Shown: positions 35,861 to 48,634 of the stretch, piece after piece
How positions within the stretch are numbered: position 1 is the stretch's first letter
Layout of the letters: each line of letters starts with the position of its first letter
DNA from: Sarcophilus harrisii
Lineage: Eukaryota; Chordata; Mammalia; Dasyuromorphia; Dasyuridae
Direction of reading: 5' to 3'
DNA: 64,000 bases
NCBI RefSeq assembly: GCF_902635505.1
Contig: NC_045432.1
Location: 77,923,051 to 77,987,050 of the forward strand
Notes under the pieces: generated by a model
Seen by the model: only the letters and a program-made list of their open reading frames with translations
Databases searched by the model: none
Told to the model about the DNA's origin: nothing
Position numbers and translations under genes: made by a program

Positions 35861-37984
35861 TACAAAATGTAAAAGAAAATTCTTCACATGCTGAAAGAAT
35901 CAAATTGAGAGTGTCAGTCAAGCAGCTTTACAATTGGAAGCACAGAAACTAAGACTATTGCCCATTTCATCAGTGTGCCCCAGGGGCTGAGGAAGGTGGG
36001 AGAGGATAAGGATGGGACAAAACAGCTCCCACTTGTGGGGTGGAACCTCATCACAAGTATATATTTATGTTGGATCCTTTTCCTGAACCCAGGAAGTATC
36101 TTCACTGTATATGTACATCCAGGATGACAGTGAATCCCACCCCATCCTTCCCCTACCAGCAGCAAAAAGGGAGCAAGCCACAGTTCTCAGACTCTCCCTC
36201 CACTGCTATAAAGGAGAGAGCGTCAACCCACAACTGTCAGCTCCCTTCCCTCTTCTCTTTCTCATCAACTGCAAAGAAAGAACACCCAGTCACCAGAGTT
36301 GACACTAGGAAATTTTGGGGGGACAATAATTCCAGGTGTCTTGCTGTGGGTTTGGAGTGGAGATATAGCCTCTTCCACTCTCAAATTAGACACAAAGGAA
36401 ATAAATCCTTCATTAAATCCCATTGTTGCTGTTAATTGGAACTAAGAAATAATGAGAGGTAGTTATCTATGCCCTATGACACGAGACGTGCCTCTGGATT
36501 CCTCCAGGAAGTGGAAAGTATTGGGATGGTTAGCGAGGATTGTCTGAAGGGTAAGGGGATAGTGGGGGGTGGTCAGCAAGTAGGCTTTGGGTGCCTTCTC
36601 ACAGTCCTGCAAATGGGGAAGGGAGGGACAACTTTGCTCCTAATCCACGTGTATATGCTCCCCATTCCCTCCTCCCTCCCAGCATTGTACCCTCTGTTGC
36701 CAGGCTCCGTGCCCTTCCCTCTACTTAGTTCCCATCAGCCAGCAAAAAGGAGAGAGTGACTATACCTCTTTTTTCCTCCAAGCAGAACAAGTAATCTTTG
36801 TATGAAGTTATAATTTAGCTTAATTTACTTAAAAACTTTCCCATTTTATAAAAAGAGAACAGTTTGGAACAAAAAAAGCAACTCTGCAAGAAAAAGATTA
36901 GTGCTAAATGGAATCCAGCTCCCGCAGCCCGATGCTCAGGATCAGTAAAGGGCATTACCAAGATGATTCCTTGCATGTATAGCTTGGACCACATGGAAGT
37001 TGAGGTCCCTGTCAACTCTCACCATCTATAACCCTGTGGGTCTCAACTTTAATACTCCTCTCAGAGAGTTCTACCAGTAGACATACCCCCACCCAATGTA
37101 GACACCTAAAGAATGGGAACTAAAGAGGGCCCAAGTTTGACCCCAAGCGGAGAGCTAACTAAAATGGCAGAAAAGGTCAGACTTGCATAGTATTAGAGAG
37201 ACAGAAATGGCATGAAATGAAACAAAATTAAATACAAGCACTTGAAGCAAGGGAGTTTAAACACAAGGTATCGCTCAGGAAGGGAGAGTGGCTATCTGAC
37301 ATAAAGAAAACAGGAAATGGGGAGCAGGGTGCTCTGGGAGCTCAACCCCTGCTTCTGTTCCTTTTCCAGAGATATCCTGCATTGAAATACAACTTCAAGC
37401 TCATTCCCCATGATGAATGCTCTACTCCTAGTGGGACTAAGAAAATAAATGACTGTGTCTGGGAGGGAGGAGCTTGTGTCTTCTTGGGAATGCCCAAAGC
37501 ACCCCAACAGCCTGTGGTCGATTTCCACTCTTCTGATTAAAACTTTTATCAAGTATGTCTTTGTGTACTGTCTTAAATGAAAAACAGTGGGTAATGGGCA
37601 TTAGGGGTTGGGGAGGGTGGGACACAAACAGGGGGGAATCCCATCAAGCCAAGAGACTCAATTAGATGCTGCAGATTCTCTCTAGAGGCCAAAAAAAGGA
37701 CCTCAACACTCCCAACAAAGAAGTGGCGCTGAAAGGGTGCATACAGCTAGTTGTTCTAAGAGTCCCAAAGAGCTCAGCAGATACTCCAGGGACCCCCTGG
37801 GGGTGAACACTATATGTGAAAACATCACTTTTAATAGACTAGAAATGATAATAAACAAATGAATGAAGGAATGGACAAACAAACAAAAGCTCTCCTTCAG
37901 AACCCTGAACCTGCTCTGGAAATACATAGATTAGCCATAAAAACCCTAGGATTTATAGTTCTTCCTAACTGTTGCTTCCCACAG
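35861..37984. other. Single-copy stretch of about 2.1 kb, no supported gene
   Basis: The sequence is mixed in composition. The longest open frame (36,040-36,435, 131 codons, +) shows no domain, signal or repeat that I recognise and has no splice or Kozak support. I see no SINE or L1 signature. It separates the 135-bp minisatellite from the CCATGG satellite. Confidence 0.5.
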
Positions 37985-38085
37985 TAACAAGCATTTAGGT
38001 GCATCCTATGTTCCCACACAATGATTTAAATGTCAGGAGTACAGAAAAGGTGCAAACATGATCCCTGCCTGTGATGACCGAGTTA
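37985..38085 (-). repeat. Old L2-3'-end-like fragment (antisense)
   Basis: 'aacaagcatttaggtgcatc' followed by 'gtacagaaaaggtgcaaa' and 'atgatccctgcctg' follows the order of the better preserved copies at 50,262 and 63,048. It is degenerate and short. Confidence 0.45.
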
Positions 38086-38196
38086 GCACCTTCTCTGCTA
38101 TCTATCACTCATGACTTGTTGATCTCACCCCATGATCTCCACAGGAAGGGTCTACCCTGATCTCCATAGGGGGTCTCTGCCCTGATCTCCATAGGG

Positions 38197-38400
38197 GTCC
38201 ACTTTTGATTTGCATGGTGGGGTATTTGCTCCTTATCGCCATGGAATTCTCTGCCCCTGATCTCCATAGGAAGTCTCTGCCCTGATGTCCATGGGGGGGA
38301 TCCACTTTTGATTTGCATGGTGGGGTATTTGCCCCTTATCTCCATGGAATTCTCTGCCCCTGATCTCCATAGGGAGTCTCTGCTTCAACCTTCATTGAGT
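38197..38400. repeat. Local tandem duplication within the CCATGG satellite
   Basis: A block of about 103 bp starting 'tccacttttgatttgcatgg' at 38,198 is repeated at 38,301. The two copies differ at only a few bases, so this is a recent local step. Confidence 0.75.
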
Positions 38401-39174
38401 GTCTCTACCCCTACAGACATTTGACCTGGATCTCCATGGTGGGGTCTCTGACCCAGATCTCTATGGGGAGGTCTACCTCCCATCTCCATGAGGTATCTGT
38501 CTCTGATCTCTATGGAATTCTTTGACCTTGATCTCCATAGGAAGTCCATTCCCCAAGCTTCATTGAGGGTCTCTAACCTTAGGGACATTTGATCCATTTG
38601 CCCCTTATCTCCATGGGGTATCTCCCACACTCTTCTACATGGGGGATCTCTTCCTCGGTCTACATAAAGTCTCTTTCACCGTGGTATCTTGGACTCTTAT
38701 CTCCTTGAGGGGTCTCTGACCTTCATCTCCATGGAGATTCTCTGCTTCCATCTTCATTGAGGGACTCTACCCCTTGGTATATTTGACCCAGATCTCTATG
38801 GGAGGTCTCCCTCTCATTTCCATGGGGTATCTGTCTCTGATATCCATGGGGTTTTTCCCTGATTTCAATGGGGGAGTCTTTCATCCCATCTCCATGGGGA
38901 CCAACCAGTGATCTCCATGTGGGATCTCCCAATAATCTCCATGAGGGGGCTCTGACCCTCACCTCCATAGGGGCCTCCCTCGATCACCATGGAGGGGTTT
39001 AGCTATAATATCCATGAAGGGTCTCACCCTGATCTCCAAACTTGATTTCCATGGAGGTGGGTCAGCCTGTGATCTCCATGGGGGTCTTTCTTGTGATCTC
39101 AATGGATATTCTTTACCTGGATCTCCACTGGGGATTTTTACTCCTGATCTCCATGAGGGGACTGATGTAGGGTC

Positions 39175-39355
39175 TCTGCCTAAATACCCTTGCCAACTTT
39201 TCTTCCTTACACATCCTGATCTTTTCCCCCATTATTTCCCTGAATATCTTTTCCCCACAGCTCCACACATGCTGCTGCCCCATTTCACCATCTGTTGTCT
39301 TCCCTGGTTCTACACTACTCTATCCCTCATGTGTTCCTCAATCTCATCCCATCAT
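39175..39355. repeat. Satellite spacer copy 1
   Basis: This is TC-rich non-repeat sequence with the landmarks 'ttgccaacttttcttcc' and 'cacatgctgctgcccc', ending in 'ctcaatctcatcccatcatc' before CCATGG repeats resume. Confidence 0.85.
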
Positions 39356-41164
39356 CTCCATGGTGGGGGGTCTAACTGTTCTCCATGAGGGGTCTCTAGC
39401 TCCAATTTCCAAGGGGGGAGGGTCTCCCTCTGACCTCCATGGAAGGGGTCTGCCTCTTTTCTCTATGGGGAATCTCTGCCCCTGATCTCAATGGGGCATC
39501 TCTGACACTGCACCCCATGGTGGATTGCCCTCTGATCTACATGGAGGGTCTCTGACCCTGATCTCCATAAGAGGTCTGCCTGTGATCTCCAAGAAAGGTC
39601 TTTCCCCTGATTTCTATGAGGGAATCTCTTATCTTGACCTCCTTGATGGTCTTTGGCCCTGACTTCCATGGGGGGGGTCCCCACTCCTATGGATCTTTGA
39701 CCTTAATCTCCATTGGGGGGGGTCTTTGACCTGGATCTCTATGGGGGTCTCCCTCTCATATTCATGAGGTATCTGTCTCTGATATCCATGGGGTTCTTCC
39801 CTGATGTCCATAGGGGTGTCTGCCTCTTATCTCCATTGGGTGTCTCTGACCCTAATCTCCACACTGGTCTCCCTCAATCTCCAAAGAGGGGTCTACCTAT
39901 GATGTCCATAGAGGGTCTCCCCCTGATCTCCATAGAGGGTCTCTAAACTTGATTTCCATGGGTTAACTTCTGACCTCCATGGGGGATCCCCCTTTGATTT
40001 GCATGGGGTCAGGTATTTGCCTCTTATCTCCATGCACTTCTCTGACTTTTCTCCATGGGGAGTCTCTTCTCCTACCTTCATTGAAGGTATCTACCCCTAG
40101 GGATATTTGACCCAGATCTTCACAGTGGGGTCTCTGTCCCTGATCCCCATGGATCCCCTGCATGGGAGTAGGATGCATGGGGGGATCTCTGCCCCAGTCT
40201 AAAGAGTGCCTTTTCTTGGGATAATTTGGAGCCTGATGTATTTAGGGGATCTTCATCACCATGGAGATTCACTGCCCTGATCTTTACTGAGAGACTCTAG
40301 CCCTTGGGATATTTGGCCTGGTCTCCATGGGGGTTCTGCTTTGATCTTCATGGGGGTCTGTCTCTGATCTTCATTGGAGGTTTCTTCCCTAATCTCCATG
40401 AAGGGTCTTTAGCCTGAATCTCGATTGGGCGGGGGGGTCTACCTCTCATCTCTATGTGGCACCTGTTGCTGATCTCCATGGGATTCTTCACTGATCTCAA
40501 TGGGGGTCCTTTCACCCTGACTTCCATGGGGGTCTCCCCTTGATCTCTGTGGAGGGGTCTAATTCTGATATCCGTGGAGGGTCCCCCCGATCTCCCTGTG
40601 GGGTTTCTGACCTGAATCACAATAAAGGGGCTCTATTCTTGATTTCCACAGGATGGGGAGTCTGCCTGTGATCTCCATGGAAGTTTCCACTGACGTCTAT
40701 GGGCAATTTTTGACCCGGATCTCCATGGGGGAGTCTCTGCCCCTATGTTCATTGGGGGTTCTCTGCCCCTGATCTACATGGAGGGATCTCTGTCCCTGAT
40801 CTAATTGGAGGGGTCTCTAGCCCCAATCTTAATGGGTGGACTGCCAGTGATCTCTATGGAGGGGCCTACCTCTGATCTCCATGGGGGGTCTCCCACTGGT
40901 TTCCATAGGAATCTTCCGGATCTCCATGGAGGGAATTCCACTACTCTCCATGAGGGGTCTCTGATGCTGATTTTCAAGGGGGTCTCTCCCTGATCTCCAT
41001 GGAGGGATCTGCCTCTGATGTCCATGGGGCGGCTCTCTAACCCTGATCTCCATGGGGGGGGGGGTCTCTTCCCTAATCTCCATGAGAGTCTACCTCTGAT
41101 GTCCATGGAGGGGCTCTCTAACCTGGATCTCCATGGGGCAGTCTATGCCTCTCACCTCCATGGA

Positions 41165-41380
41165 AGTGCCTCTCCTCAAATAACTTTGCCAACTTTTCTT
41201 TTCACATTTCTCTTCCCTTCCTGGTGACCTCTTGACATTTCCCCCCACATTGCCCTGAACATCTTTGCCCCACATCTCCACACACGCTGCAGCCTCCTTT
41301 CACCTTCTCATCTTCCCTGGGTCTACAGCTCTCTATTCCTCATGTATTCCCTGATCTCATCCCATGATCTCCATGTTGGG
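41165..41380. repeat. Satellite spacer copy 2
   Basis: It shows the spacer landmarks 'tttgccaacttttctt', 'ccccacattgccctgaac' and 'ccacatctccacacacgctg'. It is close to copies 4, 6 and 7. Confidence 0.85.
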
Positions 41381-41679
41381 TCTGACTCTTATCTCCATGG
41401 GGGTCTTCCCTGATTCTATGGGGGAGTCTCTGACCCTGATTTAAATGGGGGGGTTCTCTAAACTTGATTTCCATGGTGGAATCTATCTTTGATCTCCATG
41501 AAGGGGCTTCCCTGATCTTCCTGACTTATCTCTGACCCCGATATCCACAGGAGATTGTGCATGTGATCTCCATGGGGGATTCTGCTCTTATCTTCATGGT
41601 GAGCCTGCCTGTGATCTCATGGGGGTCTCCCCCTGATCCCCAGGGGAGGTCTTTGACCCAGATCTCCATGGAGGAATTT

Positions 41680-41880
41680 CTGCCCAAATAACCTTGCCAA
41701 CTTTTCTTCATTACACATTTTCCTTGTGTTCCTTATTACCTCCTCATCTTTCCCCCCATGTATCTCTAAAAACTTTTGCCGCACATCTCCACATGCCCTA
41801 CATTCCCCTTGCACCTTCTCTTCTCTTCCCTGGCTCTACTGCTATCTATCACTGACTTGTCATTTTAACCCATGATCTCC
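41680..41880. repeat. Satellite spacer copy 3
   Basis: This is a subtype with 'cttcattacacattt' and 'tatctctaaaaacttttgcc', shared only with copy 5, which marks the 2.8-3.0 kb higher-order period. Confidence 0.85.
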
Positions 41881-43074
41881 ATGGGGAGTCTGCCTCTGAT
41901 CTCCATGAGGTGGTCTCTGCCCTGATCTCCATGAGGAGTCCATCATTGCTTTTCATGGGGACTATTTCCCTTTTATCTCCATGGACTTCTCTAATCTTGT
42001 TCTCAATGGGGAGTTTCCTCCTAAACGTTCATTGAAGGTATCTACCACCCCTAGGGATATTTGACCTGGTCTCCATGGAGATTCTCTTGTGATCTCCTTT
42101 GTGGGTTCCCCTCTGGTCTCCATGGGGGCGGTCTTTGACTGTGATCTCTATGGAGGGATATCTATCTCTGATTTCTTTGCAGGGTCTCCCTCTTATCTCC
42201 ATGAGGGTCTGTCTCTGATCTCCATTGGGAGGTTCCCCTTGATCATGGAGTGTCTGCCTGTGCTGATCCTGATTTCCATGGGGGTCTTCCCCTATCTCCA
42301 TGGGATATCTGTCTCTAACCTCCATTAGGTTGTTCCCTGATCTCAATGGGGGTCTCTCGTCCCTATCTCCATGGGGAGACTGCCAGTGATCTCCATGAGT
42401 GGTCTCTGACCCTGATTTCCAGAAGGTCTCCCCGCTGATTTCCATGGGTGGTTCTGACCCTCAAGTTCATGGAGGGATCTGCCTTTGATGTTCATGGAGG
42501 GTCCTTCTGATCTCCCTGTTGGGTTTCTGACCCAGATCTCTATAGGGGATCTCTGAACTTGACTTCCAGAGGGGATATCTGCCTATAATCTCCATGGGGG
42601 TTTCCCCTGATGTCCATGGGTGATCTTTGACCAGGATCCCATGGAATGTCTCTGCCCCTGATCTCCATAGAAGGGTCTCTCACCCCAAATTTCATGGACA
42701 GACTGCCAGGGATCTCCATGAGGGGGCTACCTCTAATCTCCATGGGGCATCTCCCACTGATCTCCATAGGGGTCTTCCTGATCTCCATGGGGAGACTCCT
42801 ACTAATTTCCATGAGGGGTCTTGGATCCTAATTTCTAGGGGAGCCTCTCCCTGATCTCCATGGAGGGATCTGTCTCTTATCTCCATGTCATTTCTTTGAC
42901 CCTGATCTTCATGGGGGAGTCTGCCCCTAATCTCCATGGGGGTCTACCTGTGATGTCCATGGCAGGGCTCTCTAACCCAGATCTCCATGGGGAATCTCTA
43001 CCCCTCATCTCCATGGAGGGTCTCTACCATCAATCTCCATTGGGGAGGGTCTCTACCACCGATCTCCATGGAAG

Positions 43075-43285
43075 TGCCTCTCCTCAAATAACCTTGACAA
43101 CTTTTCTTCCTTTCACATTTCTCTTCCCTTCCTCAGACCTCCTGATGTTTCCCCCCCACATTGCCCTGAACATCTTTGCCCCACATCTCCACACACACTT
43201 CTGCCCCCTTACACCTTCCCTTGTCTTCCCTGGGTCTACAGCTCTCTCCCCCTCATTGTTCCTCAATCTCATCCCATCATTTCCA
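43075..43285. repeat. Satellite spacer copy 4
   Basis: It begins 'cctctcctcaaataacc' and ends near 'ctcaatctcatcccatc'. It is near-identical in plan to copies 2 and 6. Confidence 0.85.
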
Positions 43286-44509
43286 TGGGGGGCTGCCTCT
43301 GATGTCCAGGGGTTGTCTCTGACTCTGATCTCCATGGGAGCCTCTGAGCCTGATCCCCATGGGGGGGGGTCTTCCCTGATTTCCATGGGGGAGTCTTTGA
43401 CCTGGATCTCCATGGAGGGGGGTCTAACTCTGTCCTCCATGAGGGGTCTCTAACCCTGATTTCCAGGGGGTCTCCCCCAGACCTCCATGGAAGGAGTCTG
43501 CCTCTTCTCTCTATGGGGAATCTCTGCCCCTGATCTCAGTGGGGCATCTCTGACACTGCACTCCATGGGGGATCTGCCTCTGATGTACATGGAGGGTCTC
43601 TGACCCTGATCTCCATGGGAGGTCTCCCTGCAATCTCCAATGGAGGGGGTCTGCCTGTGATCTCCAAGAAAGGTCTTCCCTCTGATTTCTATGGGGGAAT
43701 CTCTGATCTTGACCTCCTTGATGGTCTTTGGCCCTGACTTCCATGGGGGGGAGGTCCCCACTCCTATGGATCTTTGACCTTAATCTCCATGGGGGAGGGT
43801 CTTTGACCTGGATCTCTATGGGGGGGTCTCCCTCTCATATCCATGAGGTATCTATCTCTGATATCCATGGGGTTCTTCCCTGATCTCCATGAGGGTGTCT
43901 GCCTCTTATCTCCATCGGGTATCTCTGACCCTAATTTCCATGCTGGTCTCCCTCAATCTCCAAAGAGGGATCTACCTATGATGTCCATGGAGGGTCTCCC
44001 CGATCTCCATAGAGAGTCTCTAAACTTGATTTCCATGGGGGTAGGTTAGCCTCTGACCTCCATGGGGGATCCCCCTTTGATTTGCATGGGGTCGGGTATT
44101 TGCCTCTTATCTCCATAGACTCTTCTCTAATTGATCTCCATGGGGAGTCCCTTCCTCAACCTTCATTGAAGGTATCTACCCCTAGGGATATTTGACCCAG
44201 ATCTCCACAGTGGGATCTCTGTCCGTGATCCCCATAGGGTATCTCCCACACTGCATGGGAGTGGGATGCATGGGGGGGAATCTCTGTCTCAGTCTACATA
44301 AGGAGTGCCTTTTCTTGGGATGACTTGGATTCTGATCTACTTAGGGGACCTTCATTGCCATGGGAATTCTCTGCCCCAATCTTCACTGAGAGACTCTAGC
44401 CCTTGGGATAGTTGACCTAGTCTCCATGGGGGTTCTGTTTTGATCTCCACAGGGTCTGTCTCTGATCTTCATTGGGGAAGTCTTTGACCCAGATCTCCAT
44501 GGAAGGATC

Positions 44510-44720
44510 TCTGCCCAAATAACCTTGCCAACTTTTCTTCATTATACATTTCTCTGTGTTCCCTATTACCTCCTCATCTTCCCCCCATATATCTCTAAAA
44601 ACTTTTGCCCCACATCTCCACATGCCCTACATTCATTCCCCTTGCACCTTCTCTTCTCTTCCCTGGCTCTATTGCTAGCTATCACTGACTTGTTGTTTTA
44701 ACCCATGATTTCCATGGGGG
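44510..44720. repeat. Satellite spacer copy 5
   Basis: It is the same subtype as copy 3 ('tatctctaaaaacttttgcc'), placed about 2.83 kb to its right. Confidence 0.85.
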
Positions 44721-46094
44721 GGGGGTCCTCTGCCCTGATCTCCATGGGGGGGGTCCATATTTGATTTGCATGGGGGGGTATTTGCCCCTAATCTCCATGG
44801 ACTTCTCTGACCTTGATCTTCATGGGGGGTTTCTTCACACTGAAGGTATCTATTCCTAGGGATATTTGATCTGGTCTCTATGGGGATAGGGGTTGGGGGA
44901 GGTATCTTTGTTCCTGATCTCCATGCGATATCTCCCATACTACATGGGAGATCTCTGCCCCAGTCTACACATAGTCTTTCCCTGGGTGACTTGGACTCTG
45001 ATCTCCTTAGGGGGTCTCTGACCTTCATCTCCGTGGGGATCCTCTCCCCTTATCTTCATTGAGAGAGTCTACCCCTTGGGATATTTTTCCAGGTTTCCAT
45101 GGAGCTTCTCCTGTGATCTCCATTGGGGGTTCCCCTCTGGTCTCCATGGGGGGGGTCGTCTTTGACTGGGATCTCTACAGAGGGTCTACCTCTGATTTCT
45201 ATGGGGGGTCTCCCTCTTATCTCCATGAGGGTCTGTCTCTGATCTCCATTGGGGGATTCCCCTTGATCACGGAGTGTCTGCCTGTGCTAATCCTGATCCC
45301 CATGGGGGTCTTCCCCTATCTCCATGGGATGTCTGTCTCTAACCTCCATTGGGTTGTTCCCTGATCTCAATGGGGACGTCTCATCCCTATCTCCATGGGG
45401 GGACTGCTAGTGATCTCCATGAGAGGTCTCTGACCCTGATTTCCAGAAGGTCTCCCCCTGATTTCCATGGGTGGCTCTGAACCTGAATTCCATGGAGGGA
45501 TCTACCTTTGATGTTCATGGAGGGTATTCTCCTGATCTCCCTGTTGGGTTTCTGACCCAGTTCTCTATAGGGGATCTCTGAACTTGACTTCCAGAGGGGG
45601 GGGGGGGAACTGCCTGTGATCCCCATGGGGGTTTCCCCTGATGTCCATGGAAAGTCTTTCACCAGGATCTCCATGGAGTGTCTCTGCCCCGGATCTCCAT
45701 AGAGGGGTCTCTCACCCTAAATTTCATGGATGGACTGCCAGTGATCTCCATGGGGCATCTCCCACTGATCTCCATAGGGGTCTTCCCAATCTCCATGGAG
45801 AGACTCCCACTGATTTCCATGAGGGGTCTCTGATCCTGATTTCCGGGGGGTCTCTCCCTGATCTCCATGGAGGGATCTGCCTCTTATGTCCATGTCATTT
45901 CTTTGACCCTGATCTTCATGGGAGTCTGCCACCAATCTCCATGGGAGTCTACCTCTGATGTCCATGGTCGGGGGGGGGGGGAATCTCTAACCTCGATCTC
46001 CATGAGGTGTCTCTACCCCTCACGTGCATGGGGGGATCTCTACCACCCATCTCCATGGGGGGGGGGAGTCTCTGCTCCTCATCTCCATGGAAAT

Positions 46095-46310
46095 GCCTCT
46101 CCTCAAATAACCTTGACAACTTCTTCCTTTCACATTTCTCTTCCCTTCCTGGTGACCTTCTGATCTTTCCCCCCACATTTCCCTGAACATCTTTGCCCCA
46201 CATCTCCACACACCCTGTTGCCCCCTTCCATTTTCTCTTGTCTTCCCTGGGTCTACAGCTCTCTATTCCTCATATGTTCTCTGATCTCATCCCATGATCT
46301 CCATGTGGGG
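46095..46310. repeat. Satellite spacer copy 6
   Basis: It matches copy 4 at an offset of about 3.02 kb, with 'aataaccttgacaactt' shared by both. Confidence 0.85.
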
Positions 46311-47394
46311 TCTGACTCTGACCTCCGTGGGGGTCTTCCCCTGATTCCATGGGGGAGTTTCTGACCCTGCTTTAAATGGGGTTCTTTAAACTTGATTTCC
46401 ATGGTGGAGTCTATCTTTGATCTCCATGGGAGGGGGCTGCCCTGATCTTCATGGCTTATCTCTGACTCTGATATCCAGAGAGAATTCTGTATGTGTTCAC
46501 TTTGAGTGAGGGTTGCTCTTGTATCCATGGGGCGGTGTCTGCCTGTGATCTCCATGGGAGGCGGGGCTGTCTCTGATCTCCATGGGGGGTACTTCTGGCC
46601 CTGATGTCCATGAAGGGTCTTTGACTAGGATCTCAATGGGTGGCCTACTTCTGTTCTCTATGGGGGGGTCTTCCTCTTATCTCCACTGGGGTCTGTCCCT
46701 GATCTCTACAGAGGGCCTCTAACACTGATCTTCATGGGATGTCTGCCTGTGCTGATCCTGATGTCCATGGCGGGGTCTTTGACTTGAATCTTAATGGGGG
46801 GGGGGGGTCTCTCATCCCTATCTCCATGGGAGGACTGCTAGTGATCTCCATGAGAAGTCTCTGACCCTGATTTCCAGAAGGTCTTCCCCTGATCTCCATG
46901 GGGCTGTCTGCCTCTTATCTCCTTCAGGTGGCACTGACTCTGATCTCCATGGATGGTCTCCCCTTGATCTCCCTGTGGGGTTTCTAATCTGGATCTCTAT
47001 AGGAGGTCTCTAAACTTGATTTCCAGAGTGGGGGTCTGCCTCCCCCTCTGGAGGGGAAACTCCATGGGGGCTTCCCCTGATGTCCCTGGGGGGTCTTTAA
47101 CCCAGATCTCCATGGTGGGTCGTGCTCCTGATGTCCATGGGGAGTCTCTGTCTCTGATCTCCACGGAGGAGTTTCACCTCAATCTTCATGGATGGACTTC
47201 CAGTGATCTCCATGGAAGATCACTGATTTCCATTGGGGGGGGGTCTCCCACTGATCTCCATAGGGGTCTTCCTTATCTCCATGCAGGGATTCCCAATAAT
47301 TTTTATGAGGGGGGGTCTCTGATTCTGATTTCCAGGGGGCTCTCTGCCATTGACCTCCATGGGGGTCTATGTCCCTCATCTCCATGGAGGAATC

Positions 47395-47600
47395 TCTGCC
47401 TAAATACCTTTGCCAGCTTTTCTTCCTTTCACATTTCTCTTCCCTTCCTGGTGACCTCCTGATATCTCCCCCCATATTTCCCTGAACATCTTTGCCCAAC
47501 ATCTCCACACACGCTGCTGCCCCCTTCCACCATCTCTTGTCTTGGGTCTACAGCTCTCTATCCCTCATTGTTCCTCAATCTCATCCCATCATTTCCATGG
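47395..47600. repeat. Satellite spacer copy 7
   Basis: It carries 'tttgccagcttttcttcc' and 'ccacacacgctgctgccc' and resembles copies 1 and 2. Confidence 0.85.
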
Positions 47601-48482
47601 AGGGTCTGCCTCTAATATCTAGGGAGTGTCTCTGACTCTGATATCTATGGGGGGTCTGCTTCTGACCTCCTTGGCAGCCTCTGACCCTGATCCCCATTGT
47701 GGGATCTTCTCTAATTTCTATGGGGGAGTCATTGACCTGGATCTCCATGGGGGATCTAACTCTGTTCGCCATGAGGGGTCTCTAACTCTGATTTCTAGGG
47801 GGTGTCTCCCCCTGATCTTTATGGGGAGTCTCTTCCCCTGATCTCAACAGGGCATCTCTGACACTGCGCACTTCATGATGGGTTTCCTCCTGATCTACAT
47901 TGAGGATCTCTGACCCTGATCTCTATAGGGGGTCTGCCTGTTATCTTCAAGGGGGAGGGGTCTATCTCTGATCTCCATGGAAGGTCTGTGCCCCTGATGT
48001 CTATGGGAGATCTCTGATCCTGACCTCTTTGATGGACTTTGACCCTGAACTCCATGGGGGGTCCCTACCCTTATGGATCTTTGACCCTGATGTCATGGGG
48101 TGTCTCTGCCTGTAATCTCAACTGGGGGTCACTACCTCTGGTCTCCATGTCGGGTCTTCCCATGATCTCCATTGGGAGTTTCTGACCCTGATCTCCATAG
48201 ACGGTCACCCCTTGATCTCCTTGGTAGGTCTCAAGGATCTCTGATGTACATGGTGTCCTTTTGATCTCCATGGGGAGGGGTCTCTACCGCTAGAGATCTT
48301 TGAACCAGATCTCCATGGAACTTCTCTGACCATGATCTCTATGGGGGGGTTCTGTCTCTGCTCTCCACTGAGGGCCTTTCCCTAATTTTCATGGGGGTCT
48401 CTGACACATCTCCATGAAGAACCTATGATCTCCATGGGGGAGGTCCCCCAGATTTTCATAGGGCCTGCATCTCCATGGAGGG

Positions 48483-48634
48483 GTCTTGCCAACTTTTCTT
48501 CCTTTCACATTTCTCTTCCCTTTCTTGTGACCTCCTGATCTTTCCCCCAACATTGCCTTGAACATCTTTGCTCCACATCTCCATACATCCTGTTGCCCCT
48601 TTCAACTTCTCTTGTCTTCCCTGGGTCTACAGCA
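48483..48634. repeat. Satellite spacer copy 8, right edge of the array
   Basis: The array ends inside this spacer at 'tccctgggtctacagc' (48,634). What follows is ordinary sequence. Confidence 0.85.

Larger units (their letters stand above)
41640..46270. repeat. Two tandem higher-order units of about 2.8-3.0 kb
   Basis: 41,640-43,250 aligns with 44,475-46,270 at an offset that grows from about 2.83 to 3.02 kb through small indels. The match includes both spacer subtypes and the unusual 'ggagtgtctgcctgtgct' phrase (42,247 and 45,270). Confidence 0.8.
38090..48634. repeat. CCATGG satellite: ~26-bp repeats in higher-order blocks
   Basis: More than 10 kb is built from variants of 'ctgatctccatggggg' plus 'tctctgaccc', about 26 bp per step, with a palindromic CCATGG core (NcoI-type site) in most copies and a G-run of variable length behind it. 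The + strand alternates pyrimidine-rich and G-run blocks. Because the core gives ATG on both strands, long open frames with M-E-I-R-G or D-L-H-G-G type repeats appear on either strand. Unit length varies by single bases and frames are not kept between copies, so I treat it as non-coding. Eight copies of a ~200-bp non-repeat spacer recur within it. Confidence 0.92.

Noticed and set aside
36040-36435. 131-codon frame in the single-copy stretch
   Set aside because: There is no recognisable domain, no splice or start support, and an overlapping second frame of similar quality at 36,111.
42860-43453. 197-codon frame in the CCATGG satellite as a real repetitive protein gene
   Set aside because: The repeat step varies by single bases, so the peptide theme is not preserved in neighbouring copies, and the frame crosses a non-repeat spacer.
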